DNA of 7,428 nucleotides from positions 1 to 7,428 of the forward strand of contig JBCDLG010000136.1 in the NCBI GenBank assembly GCA_038745625.1, written 5' to 3'. Within the stretch, counting starts at the first letter, position 1. Every line of letters begins with the position of its first letter. A program made the position numbers and the translations under genes. The DNA is from Parvularcula sp038745625. GTDB taxonomy: Bacteria; Pseudomonadota; Alphaproteobacteria; Caulobacterales; Parvularculaceae. Below are positions 1 through 6,291 of the stretch, piece after piece. A model generated the notes under the pieces. That model worked only from the letters and a program-made list of their open reading frames with translations, was not told the DNA's origin and did not search any database.

Positions 1-12
1 CCCGAGAATTTA

Positions 13-36
13 GACGAAAATCGCCTCTCAGGCGAT
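13..36 (-). terminator. Intrinsic terminator of erpA, overlapping its stop codon
   Basis: A perfect 7-bp inverted repeat (ATCGCCT at 20-26 and AGGCGAT at 30-36) with a 3-base loop lies at the 3' end of erpA. Read on the minus strand, the stem is followed at once by a short T-run (TTTT, counting the last stem base) and then CGTC. The TGA stop (28-30) sits at the stem-loop junction, so the upstream arm is the last erpA codons. There is no T-run on the plus-strand side, so it should work only for erpA. The stem is short and the T-run weak; it is a plausible but not certain rho-independent terminator. Confidence 0.55.
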
Positions 37-375
37 GCTGAACGAAGTGCCGCACCCGCAGCCGGACTTGGCCAATGGGTTGTCGATTTTGAAAGCGGCA
101 GCGATCAACTCGTCGGCGAAATCGATGGTGGCGCCGGGCATGTACTCTTGGCTCAATGAGTCCACCACGACCTGTGCACCGTTCTTCTCCAGAAGGAGGT
201 CATCGGCCTCCTTTGTGGCCACGATTTCAAAGCGATACTGGAAACCGGAGCAGCCGCCACCGTCGACCGCGACACGCAGCATCGAGCCTTCAGGCTCTGA
301 CGCCAAGATCTCCGAAATCCGCGCTGCGGCGCGGTCGGTGAGGATGATGGGTCGGGTGTCGAGTTGGCTTTCCAT
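28..375 (-). CDS. erpA: Iron-sulfur cluster insertion protein ErpA (A-type carrier)
   Basis: This 115-residue protein belongs to the HesB/IscA/ErpA A-type carrier family, cytosolic proteins that hold an Fe-S cluster and pass it to apo-enzymes. The three family cysteines are present: C42 in the GGGCSGFQY motif, and C106 and C108 in the C-terminal CGCGTSFS motif. Length matches E. coli ErpA (114 aa). The GGGCSGFQY sequence and the CGCG-S/T-FS ending favour ErpA over IscA, though A-type subfamilies are hard to separate without a tree. The ATG at 373-375 is preceded on the minus strand by a weak AAGAG ribosome site. The gene diverges from the chemoreceptor and has no functional tie to chemotaxis. 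A candidate promoter lies about 30 bases upstream and a terminator overlaps the stop. Confidence 0.93.
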   Translation of the reverse strand: MESQLDTRPIILTDRAAARISEILASEPEGSMLRVAVDGGGCSGFQYRFEIVATKEADDLLLEKNGAQVVVDSLSQEYMPGATIDFADELIAAAFKIDNPLAKSGCGCGTSFSIA

Positions 376-404
376 AGCTCTTATTTAGGCGCCCCCGATT
401 CGAG

Positions 405-433
405 AATAAAGTGCCAAAGCCGCATGGAGACAA
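405..433 (-). promoter_or_regulatory. Candidate sigma-70-type promoter for erpA
   Basis: On the minus strand, TTGTCT (428-433) and TTTATT (405-410) are separated by exactly 17 bases. Each matches the vegetative -35 (TTGACA) and -10 (TATAAT) consensus at 4 of 6 positions. Transcription would start roughly 25 bases upstream of the erpA ATG, a sensible leader length. The assignment rests on spacing and position only, and such matches occur by chance in a 130-base region. Confidence 0.3.
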
Positions 434-435
434 CG

Positions 436-467
436 TTAGCGGCGCATGGTTTAGCGAGTTTTAGCGA
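436..467. repeat. Three TTAGCG direct repeats in the erpA/receptor intergenic region
   Basis: TTAGCG occurs at 436-441, 451-456 and 461-466. The last two are part of a longer 8-base direct repeat, TTTAGCGA, at 450-457 and 460-467, spaced by 10 bases (one helical turn). The cluster lies just upstream of the candidate erpA -35 element and 41 bases before the receptor start codon, so it could be an operator for either divergent gene. I do not recognise it as a known alphaproteobacterial box: it matches neither the CtrA TTAA-N7-TTAA pattern nor an Irr- or RirA-type iron box. Confidence 0.35.
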
Positions 468-492
468 AATTGTGTGACTTCATCCGCTCGGC

Positions 493-500
493 GAGGGAGG
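493..500 (+). promoter_or_regulatory. Ribosome binding site of the chemoreceptor gene
   Basis: GAGGGAGG lies 7 bases before the GTG at 508-510. It is a strong Shine-Dalgarno sequence and fixes the non-ATG start. The start is also supported by the protein: a short basic N-terminus leads straight into the first membrane helix. Confidence 0.75.
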
Positions 501-507
501 GCAACCC

Positions 508-3500
508 GTGCGTACATTGAAGAATGCGAAGCTTTTGGCGATCATCACCGCTGCCTTGGCAGGCGCGCTGGCGGCGCTTGCGGGATATGGCGTGGCGACG
601 TCGGGGAGCGGCGTCATAGGACTGATCGGTTTCTTGACCGTCGGCGTTGCCAGTCTGCTCCTTTGGCTGACGGTTGGCGCTTCAGAGAAGGAAGCACGAA
701 GCGAGATTGCTACGCTCACAGATGGCAAGACCGCCGCCGAAAAAGTCGCGCGAGAGGGCGCCGCGATCATCGACGCGCTTGACCGTACGGGGGCCCGGAT
801 CGAGTTCGACCTTGAAGGTAACATTCTCCGCGCCAACAGCAATTTCATGGCTGTGACCGGCTATAGCGAGGATGAAATTGTTGGTCGTCATCACTCGATC
901 TTCTGTGATGCTGACTATGTCAAATCACCGGAGTACAAAGAGTTTTGGCAGCGCCTCGGCAGCGGCGATTTCGACGATGGCAAATATCAGCGCTTTGCCA
1001 AAAACGGCGACGAAGTCTGGCTACAGGCCGCTTACAGCGCCGTTCTCGATGAGTCGGGCAAGCCTGAAAAGGTCATCAAATTTGCTAGCGACATCACGGA
1101 GAGAGAGCAGATTGCTAAGGCCGCGGCGTACAAAAGCGCTGCCTTTGCAAGCGTGTCGACAGCGCTGATCGTTCTTGATGCTGAAGGTGCAATTACCTTT
1201 GCCAATGACGGCGCAACGAAACTCTTCGCAGACCAGGCGGATGGATTTCGCGAGGCCTTCGCAGGATTTGATCCTCTGAACCCGGTTGGTCACTCGGCCG
1301 CGTTCTTGGCTGCATCGCTCGATGAGCAAAGCCGTCTTTTGCGTTCGCAAGCCGAGATGCCCCTGACCAAAGACATCGATGTTGGTTCTCGCAAGATGGA
1401 GCTTTCCGTATCGATTGTTACCGATGCTGATGGTCAGTATGCAGGTAATGTTATCGAGATCGCAGATGTGACCGATGCGCGCGTGCAGGACAGCATGCTG
1501 CAAGCCTTTGATGCAACCCAAGCGTTGATTGAATTCAGCCCCGAAGGCATCATCGAAAACGCCAACCAAAACTTTCTGAACACGGTCGGTTATGGCCGCG
1601 ACGAAATCGTCGGCCAGCACCACCGAATGTTCTGCGAGGCCGATTATGCGGCTTCGCGCGAGTACCGCTCATTCTGGGACCAGCTGGCAAAAGGCGAGGC
1701 GCAAAGCGGCAAGTTCAAGCGCGTCGGCAAAGACGGCGGCACCATCTGGCTGCAAGCAAACTACCTTCCTGTGACCGATGGAAACGGCAACGTTTTCAAG
1801 GTTATCAAATCTGCTTCGGACATCACCGCATCGGAGCAGGCCGACTATGATCGGAAGGCTATTCTTGAAGCCGTTAACCGCACGCAGGCCACCATTGAAT
1901 TCGACCTGAAAGGCCGCATCCTGACAGCGAACGACGCCTTCTTGGCGACGACCGGCTATCAGCTGAGCGACATCGTTGGCGAGCATCACGCGATCTTCTG
2001 TGACCCAGAATACGCACAAAGCGCTGAGTATCGTGCTTTCTGGGATCGCCTTGGCGAAGGCAAGGCGGATGCTGGCAAGTATTGTCGCTTTGGCAAGGAC
2101 GGCAACCCGATCTGGATCCAGGCTGCCTACAACCCGGTTGTCGATGCCGAGGGCAAGGTGGTGCGGGTGATCAAGTTTGCGACCGACATCACCGAGGCAG
2201 AAAAAGCTGCCTTCGATCAGAAAACGATCCGGACAGCCGTCGATCGCACCCATGCTGTCATCGAGTTCAATATGGAGGGCATCGTCCTGACTGCGAACGA
2301 TGCATTCTGCTCAGCGATGGGTTACAGCCTTGATGAACTTGTCGGGCTCCATCACTCAACCTTCTGTGACCCCGACTTTGTTCAAAGCACGGACTACAAG
2401 GCGTTTTGGACGAAGCTTGGCCGCGGTGAGTTTGATCAGGGCAAGTATCAGCGCGTCACGAAGTCTGGCCGCGAAATCATCATTGATGCGGCGTACAACC
2501 CCGTCCTTGACGACAACGGCAAGCCTGTGAAGGTCGTGAAGTTCTGCAAAGACATCACCGAGACCGAGAAGCAAGCCGCCGAGATGGTCTTTAAAGGTTC
2601 GGCGCTAGAGCAAACCACCAGCGCGATCATCATGATCGACCGTGATTTGATCATTCAATATGCGAACCAATCGACTCAGGACCTGTTCCGTCGTGAAGTG
2701 GACCAGTTCCGCCAGCTGTGGCCTGATTTTGATCCTGACCAGCTGATCGGTATGTGTATCGATAGTTTCCATAAGGATCCAAGCCACCAGCGCCGGATTC
2801 TTTCCGATCCAACCAACCTTCCGTTCACCACCGATATCTCGGTCGGCGACATGAAGATCAACCTCAGCATTGGTGCCGTCATGGACCCCGATGGCGAGTA
2901 TGTCGGCGCAGTTCTTGAGTGGCTCGACGTCACCGAACAGCGCACGCATGCCGGTATGATCGAAGCTTTCGATCGCAACCAGGCGCTCATCGAGTTCGAC
3001 ACTGAAGGCAATGTCCTGAAGGCCAACGACATCTTCCTGAGTACTGTCGGCTACCAAGAATCAGAGATCATCGGGCAACATCATCGCATGTTCTGCGAGC
3101 CCGCAATCTTCAACAGCGACGACTACAAACAGTTTTGGACGTCCCTGGCCGGTGGTGAGCCGCAAGCGGGCCGATTCAAGCGGGTCAGCAAGACCGGTGA
3201 TGATGTCTGGCTCCAGGCTGTCTACACGCCGATCATCGACTCCCATGGCAACACGTTTAAAATCGTCAAATCGGCAACTGATATCACCGATATGGAGCTT
3301 GCGCGTCAGGCCGAAGAGGAACGTCGTGCTCGCCAGGAACAAGAGCAGAAAACTATCGTGGATAGCCTTGCCCACGGCCTTGACCGCTTGTCTGAGGGTG
3401 ATTTCACCGCGTCGCTCCCCGCCGATTTCCCGGCTGAGTACGAACAATTACGCGTCGACTTCACCAATGCAGTGAACAAGATGCGTGACGCTGAAGAGAT

Positions 3501-4605
3501 CCGTCTCCGCACAAGCGAAGAGCAGGAGATGGTCGTGGACAGCCTAGCCACCGGCATGGAGCGGCTGTCTAACGGTGTGCTGACCTACCGTATCGAAGAC
3601 GCCTTCCCTGGTGACTATGACCGGCTGCGGGCGCTCTTTAATGATACGACAGGCCGCCTTTGCGACGTGATCCAATCGATCACCTCGACCGCCACAAACC
3701 TGAAAACAGGGTCCTCGGACATCGCGCAGGCTGCGGACGATCTTTCGAAGCGGACGGAAAGCCAGGCGGCGACGCTTGAAGAAACCGCGGCTGCGCTTGA
3801 TGAGATCACCGCCACAGTCAAGCAGACGGCCGATGGCGCGAAAGAGGTGAACAATGTCGCCTCGGAAACCCGTGCTGAGGCGAAAGCCTCCGGCGACGTT
3901 GTCCGCAATGCGGTGTCGGCGATGGGCGAGATCGAGAAGTCATCCGCACAGATCAGCCAAATCATCGGCGTGATCGATGACATCGCTTTCCAAACCAACC
4001 TCCTGGCGCTTAACGCTGGCGTTGAGGCGGCAAGGGCTGGGGATGCTGGTCGCGGCTTCGCCGTGGTGGCGCAGGAGGTGCGGGCCTTGGCGCAGCGCTC
4101 CTCTGAGGCCGCCAAAGAGATCAAAGAGCTGATCTCGACGAGCTCGGCGCAGGTCGCGGAGGGCGTGGACCTGGTGGGTGGTGCCGGCACGGCGCTTGGT
4201 GACATTGTCGAGCGTGTCGAGAATGTCAGTGCACTTGTCTCAGAGATCGCGGCTTCTGCGCAAGAGCAGTCCATCAGTCTTGGCGAAGTCAATGACGCCA
4301 TGAACAAGATGGATCAGGTCACCCAGCAGAACGCGGCGATGGTTGAGGAATCCACCGCATCGAGCCACGCTCTGGCGCGCGCTTCGAACATGCTGATCGA
4401 CCGGGTGGCCCATTTCCAAGTCGGCGCGACCACAGACGTTCCGGCCAATGACACATTGTCGGCCAACACGCCTGAAGCATCGGTTGGGTCTGACGGTGAG
4501 CCACCGGTGGTGCAGCAACGTCAAGCCGCGCAGGCCTTCTTTGCGGGGACCGGCGGCGCTGCTGAGGAACTCGAGCCGACCGACGATGATTGGGAAGAGT
4601 TTTAA
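508..4605 (+). CDS. Membrane-anchored methyl-accepting chemotaxis protein with seven PAS and two HAMP domains
   Basis: A 1365-residue chemoreceptor, more than twice the usual 500-650. Two hydrophobic helices (about 9-30 and 36-58), joined by a five-residue turn, leave no periplasmic sensor. A charged helix (59-85) leads into seven PAS modules: about 86-207, 208-329, 330-450, 451-572, 573-694, 695-815 and 816-930. Modules 1, 3, 4, 5 and 7 carry an HHxxFC motif (HH at 128, 371, 493, 615, 858); modules 2 and 6 are a second type. A charged coiled coil (930-948) follows, then two HAMP domains (about 948-1000 and 1007-1057) and the signalling domain (about 1058-1300). The hairpin tip is around 1180-1208; probable methylation pairs are E1091/E1092 and E1280/E1281. 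A Pro/Ser/Ala-rich tail ends in DWEEF, a CheR/CheB tether. It should sense a cytoplasmic cue, as Aer-type receptors do, and signal to CheA via CheW. The ligand is unknown. Confidence 0.96.
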   Translation: MRTLKNAKLLAIITAALAGALAALAGYGVATSGSGVIGLIGFLTVGVASLLLWLTVGASEKEARSEIATLTDGKTAAEKVAREGAAIIDALDRTGARIEFDLEGNILRANSNFMAVTGYSEDEIVGRHHSIFCDADYVKSPEYKEFWQRLGSGDFDDGKYQRFAKNGDEVWLQAAYSAVLDESGKPEKVIKFASDITEREQIAKAAAYKSAAFASVSTALIVLDAEGAITFANDGATKLFADQADGFREAFAGFDPLNPVGHSAAFLAASLDEQSRLLRSQAEMPLTKDIDVGSRKMELSVSIVTDADGQYAGNVIEIADVTDARVQDSMLQAFDATQALIEFSPEGIIENANQNFLNTVGYGRDEIVGQHHRMFCEADYAASREYRSFWDQLAKGEAQSGKFKRVGKDGGTIWLQANYLPVTDGNGNVFKVIKSASDITASEQADYDRKAILEAVNRTQATIEFDLKGRILTANDAFLATTGYQLSDIVGEHHAIFCDPEYAQSAEYRAFWDRLGEGKADAGKYCRFGKDGNPIWIQAAYNPVVDAEGKVVRVIKFATDITEAEKAAFDQKTIRTAVDRTHAVIEFNMEGIVLTANDAFCSAMGYSLDELVGLHHSTFCDPDFVQSTDYKAFWTKLGRGEFDQGKYQRVTKSGREIIIDAAYNPVLDDNGKPVKVVKFCKDITETEKQAAEMVFKGSALEQTTSAIIMIDRDLIIQYANQSTQDLFRREVDQFRQLWPDFDPDQLIGMCIDSFHKDPSHQRRILSDPTNLPFTTDISVGDMKINLSIGAVMDPDGEYVGAVLEWLDVTEQRTHAGMIEAFDRNQALIEFDTEGNVLKANDIFLSTVGYQESEIIGQHHRMFCEPAIFNSDDYKQFWTSLAGGEPQAGRFKRVSKTGDDVWLQAVYTPIIDSHGNTFKIVKSATDITDMELARQAEEERRARQEQEQKTIVDSLAHGLDRLSEGDFTASLPADFPAEYEQLRVDFTNAVNKMRDAEEIRLRTSEEQEMVVDSLATGMERLSNGVLTYRIEDAFPGDYDRLRALFNDTTGRLCDVIQSITSTATNLKTGSSDIAQAADDLSKRTESQAATLEETAAALDEITATVKQTADGAKEVNNVASETRAEAKASGDVVRNAVSAMGEIEKSSAQISQIIGVIDDIAFQTNLLALNAGVEAARAGDAGRGFAVVAQEVRALAQRSSEAAKEIKELISTSSAQVAEGVDLVGGAGTALGDIVERVENVSALVSEIAASAQEQSISLGEVNDAMNKMDQVTQQNAAMVEESTASSHALARASNMLIDRVAHFQVGATTDVPANDTLSANTPEASVGSDGEPPVVQQRQAAQAFFAGTGGAAEELEPTDDDWEEF
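763..3294 (+). repeat. Region encoding a seven-module PAS array with a ~122-residue period
   Basis: Residues 86-929 of the receptor are internally repetitive. The type-A modules (1, 3, 4, 5, 7) align without any net gap. The Asp/Asn before the first strand falls at 92, 335, 457, 579 and 822; the first His of HHxxFC at 128, 371, 493, 615 and 858; the closing DIT at 195, 438, 560, 682 and 925. Spacings are therefore 243, 122, 122 and 243 for each landmark. The type-B modules (2 and 6) fill the two 243-residue intervals. The repeat is clear in protein but diverged in DNA, so it is an old duplication rather than a fresh tandem expansion. Confidence 0.9.
4588..4602 (+). other. C-terminal DWEEF pentapeptide (CheR/CheB docking tether)
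   Basis: The last five codons of the receptor read Asp-Trp-Glu-Glu-Phe followed by TAA. This matches the xWxxF pattern of the NWETF pentapeptide of E. coli Tar and Tsr, which binds the methyltransferase CheR and phosphorylated CheB. About 60 residues rich in Ala, Pro, Thr and Ser (1306-1360) separate it from the signalling helices and could act as the flexible arm. The gene next door is cheB. Binding is inferred from the motif. Confidence 0.8.
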
Positions 4606-4639
4606 GAGTTTGACGGTACAATCATTTGGCGAGTTGTTT

Positions 4640-4672
4640 CGGGCCACTAGCGACGTGAGGTTTAGTGGTCCG
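4640..4672 (+). other. Hairpin between the chemoreceptor and cheB
   Basis: A 10-bp stem (4640-4649 with 4663-4672, one G-U pair) closes a 13-base loop in the 93-base gap between the receptor stop and the cheB start. No T-run follows, so it is not a standard intrinsic terminator. It ends 13 bases before the cheB Shine-Dalgarno. It may stabilise or delimit the very long receptor message, attenuate transcription, or influence cheB translation. I see no convincing promoter in this gap, so cheB may depend on read-through from the receptor. Confidence 0.5.
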
Positions 4673-4685
4673 GCAACCGCCGAAT

Positions 4686-4690
4686 GAGGG
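4686..4690 (+). promoter_or_regulatory. Ribosome binding site selecting the GTG start of cheB
   Basis: GAGGG lies 8 bases before a GTG at 4699-4701, in frame with cheB. The upstream in-frame ATG at 4684 has no purine-rich site in front of it, and its own bases overlap this Shine-Dalgarno. The GTG is therefore the better start and gives a 349-residue protein. Confidence 0.65.
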
Positions 4691-4698
4691 CACACATC

Positions 4699-5748
4699 GT
4701 GGCAGACGCAGGGCAGAAGAGACCGATCCGAGTCTTGATCATTGACGACAGCGCGACCATGCGAGGTCTGATGGATCATGCCCTGTCAAAGGACCCCGAG
4801 CTTGAAGTGATTGGTTACGCCGCTGATGCGTATGGCGCGCGCGAGGCGATCAAGACACTCGATCCTGACGTGGTGACACTCGACATCAACATGCCGCGCA
4901 TGGATGGTCTGACCTTCTTGGAAAAGTTGATGCGTCTACGGCCGATACCAGTCGTTGTGGTCACGTCGCAGACGGAGGATGCCGAGCAAATTGAGGGCGA
5001 GGCTCTCCAGCTTGGGGCTGCTCATTGCCTCTTTAAACCGGCGGGCATGACAGGTGCTTCACTCTTCAGTGCTCTTCCTGAAAAGCTCAAAGATGCGGTG
5101 GCCTGGGGCGCCGATGGTAAGTCGAAACCATCCGTGGCGGGTACAGAGGATAAGTTTGAGTCGAGCAAGATGATCCTGCTGGGTGCCTCCACAGGAGGTG
5201 TCGACGCATTGGTTGCGGTGCTCCGGACGTTCCCCAAAAACTGTCCGCCGACGCTGATCGTGCAGCATATGCCGCCAAAGTTCATTGAACTCTTCACCCA
5301 CCGTTTGAACTCTGTCTGCGCCCCCAGCGTTCATATTGCGAGCCATGGTTCGAAACCAGAGGCTGGCCGGGTGCTCATTGCGCCGGCTGGACAGCATATG
5401 CGTCTTGTCGATCGCGGCAGCATGGTATGTGAACTTGAGGACACGCCGCCGGTGAACGGGTTCAAACCATCCGTTGACGTTCTTTTTGAATCCGGTGTCG
5501 AGCTCAAGGGCCCCAGGATCGTTGCTGCGCTCCTAACTGGCATGGGCCGCGATGGCGCCAAAGGGCTTTTGCAGGTGAAACAAGCGGGCGGCTTCACCGC
5601 GGCCCAAGACGAAGAGACCAGCGTCGTTTGGGGGATGCCGCGGGTTGCGTTTGAGCTCGGCGCCGTCGATGTGCCCATCCCGCTGAACGAGATCGCTCCG
5701 GCGGTTCTCGGCGCGTGCCGTGCAAAGACGGCTTCGAAGGCCTGCTGA
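4699..5748 (+). CDS. cheB: Chemotaxis response regulator / protein-glutamate methylesterase CheB
   Basis: CheB removes methyl groups from receptor glutamates (and deamidates some glutamines) when CheA phosphorylates its regulatory domain, providing adaptation in the polar receptor array. The 349-residue product has a receiver domain (about 9-125) with acidic residues D16/D17, phospho-acceptor D62, T89 and K113. A linker (126-155) leads to the C-terminal methylesterase domain. The catalytic triad is S164 (GASTGG), H190 (VQHMPP) and D285 (GMGRDGA), nearly the E. coli numbering of S164, H190 and D286. No key residue is missing. The GTG start is chosen for its ribosome site; the ATG at 4684 would add five residues. 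The gene follows a receptor that carries a docking tether and overlaps cheD by one base, so CheB and CheD should be made together as an adaptation pair. Confidence 0.96.
   Translation: MADAGQKRPIRVLIIDDSATMRGLMDHALSKDPELEVIGYAADAYGAREAIKTLDPDVVTLDINMPRMDGLTFLEKLMRLRPIPVVVVTSQTEDAEQIEGEALQLGAAHCLFKPAGMTGASLFSALPEKLKDAVAWGADGKSKPSVAGTEDKFESSKMILLGASTGGVDALVAVLRTFPKNCPPTLIVQHMPPKFIELFTHRLNSVCAPSVHIASHGSKPEAGRVLIAPAGQHMRLVDRGSMVCELEDTPPVNGFKPSVDVLFESGVELKGPRIVAALLTGMGRDGAKGLLQVKQAGGFTAAQDEETSVVWGMPRVAFELGAVDVPIPLNEIAPAVLGACRAKTASKAC
5736..5740 (+). promoter_or_regulatory. Ribosome binding site of cheD inside the end of cheB
   Basis: GAAGG in the last codons of cheB lies 7 bases before the ATG at 5748. 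The cheB stop and cheD start share a base (TGATG), the usual arrangement for translational coupling. This supports 5748 over the upstream GTG at 5715, which would put 11 extra residues of unfamiliar sequence before the CheD fold. Confidence 0.6.
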
Positions 5749-6245
5749 TGCTGCGTGCCGTTGATGCGCCTGGCGGCGTTGTTGGTCCTGTTGCGATTGG
5801 CATCGGCGATCTGGTGGTGGCCCGCCATCCGGCGCAGAGCTTCACAACGGTTCTAGGTTCTTGCATCGCTATCGGTCTTTGGGATCCAGTCTCTCAGGTC
5901 GGGGGCCTCAATCATTTCTTGCTCGCCCATTCCCAAGGGGAGGCGAGCAGAGATCTGCGCTATGGTGACACGGCTATCCCTGCTTTGGTCGGCAAGGTCG
6001 AAGCTGCGGGCGCGGACCTGCGACGGATCCGCGCCATCGTCGTTGGCGGTGCCAACATGATCCGCGCCATGCTGCCGATCGGGACCGAGAACGCGGCCTT
6101 CGCGCGCGATTGGCTCGCTGAGCAGCGTATCCCCGTGGTTTCAGAGGATACCGGCGGCGTGCATGCGCGCCGCCTCAGCTTCACCCCCGGCGATGGATCC
6201 TTTCGCATTTCTGCCGTCGATGACGCACCTGGTCCCTACAGTTAA
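5748..6245 (+). CDS. cheD: Chemoreceptor glutamine deamidase CheD
   Basis: CheD converts specific receptor glutamines to glutamates, which creates methylation sites and tunes receptor activity; in several bacteria it also binds CheC. The 165-residue product is of normal family length. The cysteine-hydrolase triad is visible: C39 in LGSCIAIGLWDP, H56 in GGLNHFLL and T33. The spacings (6 from Thr to Cys, 17 from Cys to His) equal those of Thermotoga CheD (T21, C27, H44). The GGANMIR segment is also typical. The ATG overlaps the cheB stop. No cheC is seen in the window, so CheD here probably acts mainly as a deamidase. The likely substrate is the receptor encoded upstream, but other receptors in the cell would serve equally. 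Confidence 0.95.
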   Translation: MLRAVDAPGGVVGPVAIGIGDLVVARHPAQSFTTVLGSCIAIGLWDPVSQVGGLNHFLLAHSQGEASRDLRYGDTAIPALVGKVEAAGADLRRIRAIVVGGANMIRAMLPIGTENAAFARDWLAEQRIPVVSEDTGGVHARRLSFTPGDGSFRISAVDDAPGPYS

Positions 6246-6291
6246 AAGTCGGGAAACTTCGATGCGCTACATTATCCGTTGAGAGAGTGAT

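Noticed and set aside
35..388. 117-residue plus-strand open frame across erpA
   Set aside because: It lies fully antisense to erpA, whose three family cysteines and motifs are intact. The plus-strand product resembles nothing I recognise.
407..433. FliA (sigma-28)-like match, TAAA-N15-GGAGACAA, upstream of the receptor
   Set aside because: Only 5 of 8 positions of the -10 GCCGATAA match, and the same bases form the better-spaced minus-strand sigma-70 candidate. No firm receptor promoter could be called.
436..467. CtrA binding site upstream of the chemotaxis genes
   Set aside because: The TTAGCG repeats do not match TTAA-N7-TTAA or TTAACCAT.
3615..4307. 230-residue open frame on the minus strand opposite the receptor signalling domain
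   Set aside because: Its Ser/Ala/Thr-rich composition is what the reverse strand of Ala/Glu-rich helical codons gives. It has no recognisable domain or ribosome site, and the plus strand is a clear MCP domain. The other antisense frames across the receptor (for example 1021-1623, 1669-2253 and 2605-3057) are shadows of the PAS repeats for the same reason.
4610..4622. TTGACG (-35-like) and TACAAT (-10-like) just after the receptor stop
   Set aside because: The two hexamers are one base apart rather than about 17. Neither has a partner at correct spacing, so they do not make a promoter.
4684..4698. ATG at 4684 as the cheB start
   Set aside because: It has no ribosome site, while the in-frame GTG at 4699 has GAGGG 8 bases upstream and gives a normal CheB N-terminus.
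4606..4698. Classical intrinsic terminator after the receptor
   Set aside because: The hairpin at 4640-4672 is strong but is followed by GCAACCGCC rather than a T-run.
5715..5747. GTG at 5715 as the cheD start
   Set aside because: It would lie 33 bases inside cheB and add 11 residues before the CheD fold. The ATG at 5748 overlaps the cheB stop and has GAAGG at proper spacing.
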